64,000 nt of DNA from assembly GCA_033807775.1 (NCBI GenBank), contig CM066321.1:253506422-253570421 (forward strand). The letters are read 5' to 3'. Origin of the DNA: Saussurea involucrata. Taxonomy: Eukaryota > Streptophyta > Magnoliopsida > Asterales > Asteraceae. The translations under genes were made by a program, and so were the position numbers. Every line of letters starts with the position of its first letter. Position 1 is the stretch's first letter. Under the pieces are notes generated by a model, which saw only the letters and a program-made list of their open reading frames with translations, had not been told where the DNA came from and made no database searches. This document shows positions 10,314 through 21,336 of this stretch, one piece after another.

Positions 10314-13300
10314 ATGACTTCATCTTCTCGAGCTACATCCTCTGAACTCTCTCCGGCGAACTCAACGGAAAACTCCCCTGCTCATTCAGAACATTCTGAA
10401 AACCCCATCCTTGCAAGAGATATTGAACAACAAGATTCCGGGGACTCCGCAGACTTTGCTCCGACGACACACATGCAAAACTTCATAGCTAAGGATCATT
10501 TCGAAGCCACTCTTCCTATTAAATCCAACAACTTCTATTTGGTCCCCTCACCCACTACTTTCGGCGAAGCCCATGCCATACTTCTGAACATCATGGAAAA
10601 CCATATCCTTTTCCCTCTACAATCAAGAACCCCTAACAGAATACCAGTTCGTTATTTGGACCAATTTTGGCAAAGCTGCCGATTTGATAAAGACGATTCT
10701 CTTATCAAAGGGTACATTTCAAGACCTGATAAAACTGAGCATCTTGAAATCAAGTTCAACAGAACAATGTTCTCGCTTGAATTCAACCTACCAACAAGGG
10801 GTCTTCTGGGATTGAAAAGTTATGCAGAGCAACCAACAGACGAAGAGCTCTGTAGATTCGTGGAAATGCTTGGGTACAACACCCAACTACGGAAGAGAAA
10901 TGACTTCCGCAGAGGCCGATTACCACCTCTGTGGAACACTTTGTTCTCTATTCTTAACAGATGCTTGACAGGAAAGATAGGGAGTATTGACCAGAGCTCA
11001 CATCAAATCTTGAGCATCATGTATGGGGTTTACTATGATCTTCCACTAGATTATGCGACCATAATGATGCAAGAGATCATAAACACCATCGACAGAAAGA
11101 ACAACTCGAAAAGGGTCAAAGAGAACGATCCCAACTTTCTACCACCTCTGCAATTCCAAAGAATATTGGGAGTACTGTTCGAACCTCTGCTGCTAATCCA
11201 AAATTGGCCAATGGAAGGGCCAACTCCCAAACAGTTCCCGATGAACAAAAATACCCCCACTGATCATGCTGATGGCTACTCACACTGCAGACCTCTGTCA
11301 AAGAAACTTCTGCGCTACGCATCGAACATATCCCTTAAGAAAGAGTATATACGCGATCATAGAACTCCAAAACCGATTCCTATGACACCCCCGCGTTTAG
11401 GTGTTCCCCTAGGAACAATGATAGCAAAACCTCTTTCCACTCAAGCAGAAAAGGATCAAAAGTTAGCAAAACACATGGCTATTCAGCTCAGCTTCATAGC
11501 CAAACGCGCAGAAATAATTGGAAAGAAATCTTCAGCAAAGATCTCTGCTTCTACTCCAAAAGCTACGAAGAGAAAAACTGCAGAAGGCACATCAACAAGC
11601 ACTGCAGAAGATAGACCTTCACCTCCCCATGCCACAGAGATTGGCTCCTCTGCACCTCCCCTTTTCACAAAACAGAAAAAGAAGAGATCCAAATCAACAG
11701 AGGAAGGGGCACCAAAACCAAAAAGGAGGAAAACCAAAAAGAAGCATGGTAAAACACTTAAAAAGTTGTTTACCATTGCAGAAGAGGAAATCATAGAGGG
11801 AGAAACTGCAGAAGAAGAAGATGCAGAAGTAGGAATGACAGAAGAAGGATATCAATCACCATATCAATCTCCAGATAGATTTGCTCACCAAGGAGACCTG
11901 AATGATTTCCTACAGAACCCCGAAATTGCAAACACCCTTAATACAGCAGGGTGGACGGCACAACCTCTCGACCACCACACTCCAGAAGAACAAGATTTCT
12001 TCATTTCTGGCATTGACACACATCTACACGAAGATGACATAACACCCAGAAATCAACCAGCCGAAACCCCTGTGATTTTACAAAACCCTTTCATTCAAGG
12101 ATTGGACGTCCACAGAAGAAGTCCAAACCAAGCTTCAGAAGAAACATAACAAATCGAAGCTGAGTGGAATACAACTAAAGTTACAGAGGCAACGGTTGTA
12201 GAAGAAACCACATAAACAGGGATAGAAATCTCAGAGGTAGATTCAGATGAAGAAGAGGCTATCTGGATACGAAAACGTCTCTATCATCCTCATGTCATGA
12301 GATTATACGGATCTCATCACATGTATGACTCATTGCGCACAGAGCAAGGAACTTCCACAGAACCAGAAGAAGAAACAAGAAAAGATGCCGAAGTTGAAGA
12401 AGGCACACATCAATCACCCCCTCCCAGTGCAACCCACATTTCTAACTCCGCAGGTCTAGCTGCAGAAGGAGTTATTGAAAAAGAGCAGCACAGCTCGATC
12501 CCAACCCAACCCATCCAGCCAGAGGTTACTCTTTTAACCTCTATGCCCACAGAAACCGGGGAATCCATTCCAAGGGAGTCTCCTCAAAGAGACTCACCTA
12601 ATGTTCGTGATCAATCGCCCCAGATCACACAAGAACACCCTACAGAGGAATTTGTTTCCTCTGACACACACTTATTAAGACCCACACTTCTTTCAGAGAG
12701 AAGTAGAGAGCACAAAGACAAAGAGACTCTAGACAAGTCTCCTAGTCAACAGAAGGATATTCCAATACCCACCTCTGGAGTGGATTTGGACAATGTTCTT
12801 CTCAGAACTTCTGTAGGGATTGAAACTCATGTTTCTTCTCAAGGATCAGAAGGAAATCCTTCCATTCTCAACATACAAACAGGAATGAAAGAAGGTATCC
12901 CAGGAACAGGGATTCACTCTGGAGACGAATGTGTTCCTCCAGAGGTTACCACCGGAACACAAGTCACAAGGGATGAGTTCCAAACCCTTGAGACCTCTGT
13001 AAACCAAACCTTGAAAGAGTTGCAAAGCTCTTTCAAATCTTTTGCAGAGACAACATCACTGGCACTGCTAAACCTGAACACCAAAATGGACAACCTGTCC
13101 ACAGAGGTGAAAACTGCCATCTCACAGATGAAGTCTGCTGCTACCGCATCCACCACTTCTGCCGCAACAACTACTCCTTCTTCGATTGAGAACTCCATCA
13201 ACAAGTTCCTTGATCAATTGAACAAACAGACTTCAGTGTCAACGGGCATCACTCCTGCAGATCTACAGAAGGCCCTACAAAAAGTTCAAGAAGAAGCCAT

Positions 13301-15347
13301 GCGAAATACCATGCTGATGCAACCCAAAGACTACATGACAAGAGCACAGCTGACAGAACTTGGGCAGAACGTGATTAATCAAGTGACAGAAGTCATCCTT
13401 TCCTTCACCACTGCCAATGCTAACTTCGTCAAAGATTTCAGAGAAAGTGTAGGAAGGATGAGATTCAAAACAGAGGCAGAGCTAGCAACTCTTCTTGGCC
13501 TCTGTGATGATGTCTGCGCGAAACTGATCGCTGCTGGAGCCACAATGCCAAAGAAACCTGATGCTTCCTGCAGAGCAGAGGGTACATCAGACAAGGGTCA
13601 GGATGACTCTGATGATGATGACCATCCTGGTCCATCAGATCATCCTGAGGGGGAGAAAACTACAGAGAAAACTGCAAGCAGAGAACTTACAGGTCCACCA
13701 ATAGCCGCAGAACCTCTGAGTCAAGCACCTCCAGAACAGACCCGACAACAACAAACTCAACAAACCACAGAGAATACACCCATCTCTGTGGATTCAACCT
13801 CTGAAGAACCCAACACTACAGAAGCAGATAAGCAAACCTCAGAGGCAACAACCGCCCCTGAGGTAATCATTTTAGAAGAAACAGATGAACCAACCACAGA
13901 GAAAACACCCACCTCTGTGGAAACACCCCAAACCATACCCAGAAGAAAGTCGATTGCCACCAAACCAAAAAGAGCAACGACCTCTGCTTCTGACATTCTG
14001 AAAAGGATGCACACAACAATAAGTGATCGTATGGTGAAGAGAGAAGAAGAAAGGCACAGGTTCACCTTAGCCTTCAGAATGGCAAGAAGATTCAATGAAA
14101 ACACTTCATCAACAGAAACTGAGCTCACAGAAGAAGTCACCAAACAACCTCCAACAGAGGTTACAGAGCAAGTCAAGCCAGCAGAACCATCGCCACAAAA
14201 GTCCTCTAAATCACAATCGTCAAAATCCACAGAGGCAACCTCCATCAAACCTACAGAAGTACAAACCTCAAATCCCACAGAAGCAACAGGTTATGCCACG
14301 ACAACAAAAGATAAAGGTAAAGGGATACTGACAGAGGAACCTAAGAAGAAGAAAACATTGTCAAAGCCAACAGAGAAACTGATGAAGAGTGCGTTTGACG
14401 CCTTTCAAACCCCAAAACCCGAAGAAGTTGACTGGGCACATGGATTGAAGCCTCTGTCAGAAACTCCTTTAACTGGTAGAGCTGCAGAAGTTGTTCAACA
14501 TATGGAGAGTCTCAGAAGACAAATTCCACGACCTGGTCCAACACATGAAGAAATGGAAGAAGTGGTATACAAATACCTCTACAAACAATCCTTTCAGACA
14601 AACTATCCAATAGATCATGTGACAGATCCAAGGATCAGAGAAGAATTTGAGAACATCTTTACAAGAACAAAGCCAAGAGCCAAAGCAGATGTCTTCTCAA
14701 TTCACAAAATCAAAAAGGTGATCTTCTGCAGATTCTCCTTCACAAGAACCTATCCAAGGGTCAGGTACAATCTTTACAAAGTCAGAAGAGAGAACAATTC
14801 AGAATCTACCTTCGCTGATGCTGACTTAAGAAACATCAATCCATACGATCTACCTGACCTTCTGCAATGGACAAAGGACAACTACAACACAGAGGCAAAC
14901 ACCAGAGCCTATCAAGTATTGAGAAAAGCGATGAGGGAAAAGCTTATGCTATACAGCAAGATAGATTTTCAGCTGGGAAAAGATCTTGGTCTCAAACATC
15001 TAGATCTACGACCACCAGAAGATCGCTGCCCACCAGACGCTGTGCCCAACTCAATCATCAGAGAACCAAGATTTGGGTTAGTATTTCAAAACCCACAACA
15101 CCAGGTTAAACTTTTTGTACTCATGGATTGTCAGAAGTACGCAACCAGTACTCTGAGCAAATTCAGAGCAAGCCTTGTAAAATACAGAGGTACAGAGAAA
15201 ATGGATAGAGATGATGCAGATACTTTCATCAGAGAAATAGACTCAACAATCCGCCTAAGAGAACTCTGCATCAGATTCTACAAAGAGATCAGAAAAGTCG
15301 ACAGAGACAACAGAAGCTACAACGATTTCAAAGATGCCAAAATCTGA
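10314..15347 (+). pseudogene. Env-like ORF of Sirevirus A, one frame with two stops
   Basis: From the ATG at 10314 to the TGA at 15347 a single frame of 1,677 codons is interrupted only by TAA at 12147-12149 and TAA at 12213-12215. The N-terminal part (about residues 60-330) has aromatic-rich motifs such as YLDQFWQSCR and WNTLFSILNRC, also recognisable in weaker form in the E3 homologue. The middle is Thr/Glu/Pro-rich and low in complexity, with a possible coiled coil near 12970-13200. The C-terminal third is conserved in copy B. I see no signal peptide or convincing membrane span, so 'env-like' is a positional name used for Sireviruses and not evidence of an envelope protein. The function is unknown. 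Confidence 0.82.
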
Positions 15348-15514
15348 TTCTCAGACCTCCAATCTCTGCAAACAAAAGTTTATCTTTCATTGTAGTCAAA
15401 TGTAAAATGCCTCTGGCATATTTCTAAATGAAAGAAATTTCGAGGTATTGTTTAACCTTTGTCTTATCTAACTTAGCCTAACTAAACACAAAGTCAAATT
15501 TTTATTTTTCACTA

Positions 15515-15527
15515 CTTAGGGGGAGAT
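15515..15527 (+). other. Polypurine tract of A
   Basis: CTTAGGGGGAGAT directly precedes the TGTTAG start of the 3' LTR. The identical tract precedes the LTR of copy B at 25700-25712. Confidence 0.92.
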
Positions 15528-16373
15528 TGTTAGCTTCAATCTTCCTAATCATAGAAATACTTAGAAGTAGTGAAAAATAGGCTAAGTATAGAAAAGCCTC
15601 TAACAGAGGCTCTGCCACTTCTTCCAGAAGATCAAGTCCAGAAAGCCACAGAAGCTACAGAGGTAATCACAGAACCTCTGTAGTGCGCAAGAAGAAGATC
15701 AACTCGGAAACAAGTGGACTGCTCCACAGAAGGTCAGACCATAGAACCTCTGTAATGCCTTACAGAACCTCTGTGGTCTGCTATGAAGACTTGGAAGATA
15801 TTACTGGATACGTTCATCAACTTGCATGGAAAAGTACTGTCAAAACACGTGTCAAGCTCTGAGTGGACTCAATAGGGCATGGTACAAAATAGACGTCTGC
15901 GCCATTTAATGCATTTACCAATAGTACATCTGCTCCATTAAATGCGCATGGCTCAAACAACTGCTCACACCATCCAGTCCACTGTTCACACCATCCAGTT
16001 TACTATTCATGCCGTAAAAGGAACAGTGACCAACTTCATAGTCTTCTAAGAGTAGTATAAAAGGAAGTCTCATGTTGAGATCTTCCTAACGACGAATAGA
16101 AAAGGAATCACTAATACTCTCAAACTTTATTGTCAAATATCTGAGTGTTATATTCTCACACACCAACAGTTCTTAATCTGTTCTTCGTGTTGTTATTATA
16201 TATTGAATAACAGTAACTGTTCAAGAAATCCTTTTCATTCTTTACTGTTTTCTTTATATATGTGCGTTCTAATATCTATCAAACATATCTGTTAGTTTAA
16301 TACGCTTCCGCATCAAACTCTAAACTCAACTAATAGACTGTTAATCTTGATTAAGCGTATCTGGGTTCCAACA
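15528..16373 (+). repeat. 3' LTR of Sirevirus A
   Basis: This 846-bp LTR runs from TGTTAGCTTC to GGTTCCAACA. It contains CAGAGG/CCTCTG words, a G-box (CACGTGTC near 15846) and a TATAAAAGG box at 16056-16064. The LTR of copy B aligns with it at the ends and in scattered blocks. The base run after it (CATTC at 16374-16378) should be the target duplication; the left partner is outside the window. Confidence 0.9.
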
Positions 16374-17430
16374 CATTCCATGCGACTTCAAGTCACGGGA
16401 CAAACCAGAGGAGTGGTCTGGCGCTTTAAGTCACGAATCTTAAACCCTCTTTCTTCATTCCTTCATAACTTTCCCACCACAACTCCGATTTTAGTGATTC
16501 AAGTTGCTATGATTTCGTTTTTGAGAGCTCTTCAAGGATCTAGAAAGAGTATTGGAGTATATTGGAAGATCAAAGAGTATTTGGTGGTGGTTGAGGTAAG
16601 CTTCTCTCTTTTCTCCGTCTAAGAAATTAGGGTTTTGGTATTTTGGTGGTTTTAGATGTTTTATGTTGGGGAAAACGTATCTAAGTATTTGGGGATGATT
16701 ATTTATGGTTGGAAACTTTTGGATCTAGGTTTTGGAAGTTTTGGTCTGAAGATTCGAGTTTCTACAAAGGAGCTCAAGTTGGGGGAAATCTATATTATGC
16801 CTAAATCTAGCAAGATGAGTTCAAGTTGATTTGTGAAAACGTTGTACATGCCAAAAATGTTATTTTCCAAGTATTTGTGTGTTTTACTTAAAACTATCAA
16901 TTGTTGAGTTATTTGGTGAGTTTAACCTTTTGAAGTGTTAAACTTTATAAACTTTGTAAAACACCCATATTTGGGATTTTTAGATATTTTAATGTGTGTA
17001 AATCATAAACCATTTGATTTTTAGATATTTGCTCAAATGGAGTTTATTCAATTGTTTAAGCATGATGGTGTAATTGATTTTATAAACCATTTGGGAAAGT
17101 GCATATTTTCGTGTCATGAGTCATTTCGAGAATTATAAGAGTATGGGTCCATTTGGGAAACCTTTTGTTCTAACCCGTGACGAGTTTTGGGTTAATGATG
17201 ATTTTGTGGTATACGTTTACATAAGCGATGTTTAAATGCATTTTATATATTATAAGGACCGTTAGTTATTGGTCTAATGGGGTTTGAGCATTTTGCTCGT
17301 TTTGACTTTAAAGAAGTGTTTGGGGACATCTTGTACGACTTTGATGGCTCAATGTGGAGACCTATTTATGGTTTGCATTTATCGCATCTTATTGCATATT
17401 ATTTATAATTACATGCTCGAGTGCTTTAGT
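16374..17430 (+). repeat. Old gypsy LTR G2, left part
   Basis: This is noncoding sequence of Ty3/gypsy LTR character, continued at 58858 after the composite insert. It includes TTGAG|GTAAGCTTCTC near 16593, a good 5' splice site at the position equivalent to the first splice donor of the G1-family LTRs. Its own 5' end is cut off by Sirevirus A. Small ORFs here (for example 16347-16622, which starts inside the LTR of A) are not credible genes. Confidence 0.68.
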
Positions 17431-17791
17431 TGTTGGTCCAATATAGGACAAGCAAACAATAGAAGAACAATCCATATTTAAGTAGAGATAAGATGAACAA
17501 TAAGAACAATCATGGAGAAACTCATCTCATATTCATTGATGAATAATATGGAGGAGAAATGTTGAAGAACTCTATACATTACATCAGATGACTCTCATTA
17601 GTCTGTGTGTTTTGTGAATTCTTCTAAAACCCTCTCTCAAATGATAAATGAAACCCTAAACATCTATTTAAAGGGTCCATTTACATTAAAAGGCTCAAGC
17701 CCATAAAGCTAACTAAAAATATAACTAAAAAGGCCATACACTTTTTCTTTATAAAACATTTAATTAAATTAGGAGCTAATTTAATCTAACA
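17431..17791 (-). repeat. LTR C (3' LTR, minus orientation)
   Basis: This 361-bp LTR has TG...CA ends (TGTTGGTCC on the left, CTAACA on the right). On its right side is ATCTCCCTCTAA, a minus-strand polypurine tract, so this is the 3' LTR of an element pointing left. No second copy occurs in the window. Organisation and flanking tracts resemble the small element E5. Confidence 0.82.
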
Positions 17792-18185
17792 ATCTCCCTC
17801 TAATGTTTTATAAAGAAAGCATCATCTTATAATCTCCCCCTTGCTTTCTTTAGAAACTTTGGCGTTCCATTCTTCGAGTCTTCAAAGCATCACAAGCTCC
17901 CCCTCAAATGTAGGCTCATCTTCTTGAAAAACCGAGACAAATAACCCCATTTTGTCCAACTTTCATGGCTCAACTTCACCGTTAAGTAAGCATTCAGCAC
18001 CGAGCATTAAACATAAATAGCAGCATGAAACTATGAAGAAACGTCGAGAGAACACCGTTCTTGAAAGCAGAAAGAGCATGAATTAAATGCAATACTTTCG
18101 GTTCAGCACCTTACAGTAGATTTTGAAGCTGATTTTGGCATATCAGCTCACATAATTTGAGAAAACTCAGAACATCGAAGTCGTG
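17792..18185 (-). other. 3' internal region of element C, left of S1
   Basis: Noncoding. It has three minus-strand polypurine tracts (17792-17803, near 17835 and near 17903), the same triple CTCCCCCT arrangement seen in E5 at 23403-23535. No ORF of note. It is interrupted by solo LTR S1 at 18186 and resumes at 19779. Confidence 0.75.
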
Positions 18186-18451
18186 TGTAACGACCCAAAT
18201 CCCATATACACAACAAATCACATAATGTAACATAACATTGATTAATCAAACGAAACATCATATTACAAGTACGGTCCCTTAAACTATTACAATCAAAAGA
18301 AGACATTCTACTACAACTTCTTACTAAATACATACATAACATTTAATCATTATAATACAATTGCTAAACATGCCAAAATCTTCGTCACATAATCCTCCAC
18401 ATAAGCCATCCATCGATTACTCTAATTACTTGCTCTTACGCGATCCACCAC

Positions 18452-19482
18452 CTGGAATACATATTTTTAAAACGAAAATGAGGGTTAGACACGATGGTCT
18501 AAGTGAGATAAATCCCTGTTAGTTTGAAATCATTTATATAAACCCTATTCATATAAATCATTCAGCACAATCAAATATATCAATTTTATTTCACACATCG
18601 TGTACCTTCCTTTCTCATTCCTCCTGTCCATATTAGTTGGTTGCAAGCCAACTAATAATTTACAACGCTGTACAACATCTACAGCCAAACAACGCTATAC
18701 AGATTCTATAGACAAACACACCGATCCTAAGCCCGGCCAACGTATTATAACACATTATAATACTCATGTAAACATAATACCTCAATATATTATAATTCAC
18801 ATATACCATACATATAAACACGTAATCACCAATTATCACATTCCCAAACCATATGGATATGCATTCCAGTTAAAAATACTTTTAAAGTAAAACTCACTTG
18901 TTTTGCTTATCAAACACGCACACAAGCTTCTTTCAAAAAGATTATATCTTTCACTTCTACTCCACAGTATCTGAAACAATTTAAAACACATATATCGCTT
19001 TACTAGCCAATTACATAAAGCCTAACAAGTTCCTTTCCTCAACTGTACTCCCTTCAGCGACTTATCACGGGGGTTTCGCTACCCGGATAGCGGATGGGGT
19101 CAAGGGGCAACGCCCTTGCGGGGTCTGTAACCGGACACTACCAAAACTACCGGGACTCACTGCACCGGGACTCCAATGTACCGGGACTCTCCAGTACCGG
19201 GACTCTCCAGTACCGGGACTCCATAACACCGGGAGTTGGTATTACCAGAAGTTAACCATACCGGGAGTTCATACTACCAGGAGTCGACTATACCGGGACT
19301 CCACACTACCGGGAGTCGATATGACCGGGAGTCTACTGGGACTTCCCCGGGACTCTAAGAACACAGTCGGTTCCAAATTTTCCAGATTCGATTGAGACTA
19401 TCACTAAACAATGAAATCGACGTTTCTAAACCGATAGACCTCTTCTATTATAGATTACAAACACATAATGAAAAGGGTTTAC
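18452..19482 (-). other. Candidate two-intron leader in S1
   Basis: On the minus strand, intron 1 runs 19482-18971 (AAG|GTAAAC to TTTCAG|AT), then a 73-nt exon 18970-18898, then intron 2 18897-18452 (GTGAGT to TTCCAG). The middle-exon length and boundary sequences match the other four family LTRs. The hairpin TTAGTTGG/CCAACTAA is at 18633-18655 and the TTAGAC/GTCTAA hairpin at 18485-18502. Confidence 0.6.
19132..19350 (-). repeat. ACCGGGACTC minisatellite of S1
   Basis: About a dozen units of 16-20 bp alternate between ACCGGGACTC and ACCGGGAGT forms. The GACTC/GAGTC cores are reverse complements, so neighbouring units can pair. It lies inside candidate intron 1. Confidence 0.85.
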
Positions 19483-19778
19483 CTTAAAATCGATTCCAAC
19501 TCAATCGATTGATGTAGCAACCGTAACTTTCTTCTTCTACTCCTTTTCGCTTCCACACGCACGAACACTTTCTCTATTTGGGAACTGAGGGTTATCTGAT
19601 ACCTAATAGGTATATATACAACAATTTATACTTTTGGCTTAAACTATTCGATAAGTACTAAAAACACCCTTGAACTTATAACTTATCTCAAACATACCCT
19701 AAACATCAAATCTTAAGGTTAATTACTTTAACTGATAGGGAATTTATCTAACTGACTTACCCGGGGTATTACATCGTG

Positions 19779-21336
19779 CGTATATTAACTATCTTTCCAA
19801 TGCAGCTGGACTCGTGTCAATTAGAGCACCGAGTAAAAAGTTGTGCGCATGTTTCTAAAGCAGCTCAAAGCTGTCAGAAAATCTGAAAAATTTTGGTCTT
19901 CGTGCTTCTTGTTTATTGCGACCTCTAGAACAACGACCTCTGATATGCGTGCTTGGATCTGCCTCTGGTCCTCCCCTCTGGTCGCTGCTCTTCTGGGTTT
20001 TTTTTGGGCTACAGAGCCTTAGAGCATGGTTCTTAAGAACATCTATGTGGATAGTTTGGAACATCCTCTGCACATACGTACATCCTCAGCCCATGCACAG
20101 AGGCTCTGTGCACATACCTCTGTGCATACTTACTCTAAAAAAATGATCTGTGGTTTCATCCTTTTGACAGCTTCTAGAGTCACATAAGCTTTGTTCACGT
20201 TCACAGAGGCTCTGGACAGTCTCACATAGCTTATGTGATTAAGCTCTAATAAGCTCTTTGATCTCAAATATTATGTATACTTTCTGAAGTGAACTTCGAA
20301 ATATGATAGTTTTATGCTCCAGAAGTTCTTTCGAAACTCATTTGGTTTTATCTCACACAGAACCAACTATTGTTTTTTTAAAAGTCAGCACATCTTGAAA
20401 CAACAGCTTTATTGATACAGCAACAGAATGATTCTGGACAGAAGACTTCTTCTGTGTGAGCTCAGAGACTCTGTGATCTGCTTCTGGTCTAGCTTAAGAA
20501 ACTGCGGACAACCTCTGTATAGCGTTTTGCCCATTCTGTATCAAACTAAACAGCCTGTTTATAGTACCTCTGGGATATCTGTATAAGCTCTTTTATGGAC
20601 TGCAACTTTCTGATCGTCGAGGTTCTGTGATTTGCCTCAGAGGCTCTGTGATTTGTACGTGTGCAGCCTCTGCAGTATGGACAACACCTTCAGAACCATG
20701 CTCTGTTGTAACACAATCGGGTCTGGTAGCATGGAGAGAAAGAAGCAAAAATTCATGCAACTCCTTTGGTGGAAGATCTTTGTCCATGGCTTCTGCATGA
20801 CTTAGGTAGAATAATGCAACCATTGATTCAACAGGTATCTCTGTCACATGGTCCTCCATTTCTTATTGGTAGTGCGTCAACAAAAAGACTTCAAGCATCA
20901 TCCGCTGTGATTGACATACCCGCTCTAGTCATGCCTCTGTGATTGAATACAACTTCTGCGCCTACTAAGTCTAAACATCAGCACTTTCTGCATAGATCTT
21001 CACAGCTCTGCGGTGTGCTTAATCTGGACAACAACTATCAATAAGGACTACTGCACATCGAACACAACAACAAACATCTTGACCCAAAGCTGGCATTTTT
21101 TAACAGAATCTTCTGATGGACAACTTAAAAATTATCTCTGGACTTCTGTGTAGTCAAAGAGGCTCTGTGCAGCCTTTGTACAGTGCAATGTAAGCTTCTG
21201 AATACAACATCAAAACTGATTTGCACAGCAGCAATATTAAATATCTTCTGTGTCTGGAACGCACTATCTTGACAGCTTCTGGACACACACACAGAGGCAC
21301 TATGCACATGCCTCTGCGCATCAGCTTTGGCTACCT
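19779..21336. other. Unassigned interior of the composite insert
   Basis: No confident coding. The sequence is full of CCTCTG, CTCTGTG and CAGAGGC words, like Sirevirus A, but does not align by eye to A or B. A minus-strand ORF of 88 codons (20593-20859) has no recognisable motif. No primer-binding site (TGGTATCAGAGC or its complement) and no LTR boundary occur here. Similarity to the env-like ORF of A begins near 21337, so the join between C and B material lies at or before that point. Confidence 0.5.

Larger units (their letters stand above)
2912..16373 (+). mobile_element. Sirevirus-type Ty1/copia element A (5' end outside window)
   Basis: The order is Gag, protease, integrase, reverse transcriptase, RNase H, a noncoding spacer with repeated polypurine tracts, a long env-like ORF, a polypurine tract and the 3' LTR. 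That layout, copia pol followed by an extra ORF before the 3' LTR, is the Sirevirus lineage. The 5' LTR and the start of gag lie left of the window because E1 is inserted at 2912. The right boundary is CCAACA at 16373, followed by old gypsy LTR sequence. Every coding part is damaged by stops or shifts. The words CAGAGG and CCTCTG are extraordinarily frequent throughout (see findings). Confidence 0.92.
18186..19773 (-). mobile_element. Solo LTR S1 of the G1 gypsy family
   Basis: This is a single minus-strand LTR of 1,588 bp with the family ends TGTAACGACCC and CCCGGGGTATTACA, flanked by TCGTG at 18181-18185 and 19774-19778. No internal sequence remains, the mark of unequal recombination between two LTRs. 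It holds the family's two candidate introns, the two hairpins and its own ACCGGGACTC minisatellite. The ORF at 18600-18890 lies in intron-like sequence and is not a gene. Confidence 0.93.

Noticed and set aside
10314..12149. True envelope glycoprotein
   Set aside because: No signal peptide, no clear transmembrane segment and no glycoprotein features visible; 'env-like' is kept only as a positional name.
13757..14278. 173-codon minus-strand ORF
   Set aside because: Shadow of the Thr/Glu-rich env-like ORF of A; composition explained by the coding strand.
16347..16622. Possible host gene start (91 codons)
   Set aside because: Begins inside the LTR of A and crosses into the G2 LTR; the GTAAGC inside fits an LTR leader donor better than a gene.
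17284..17481. 65-codon plus-strand ORF
   Set aside because: Crosses from the G2 LTR into LTR C; no motif.
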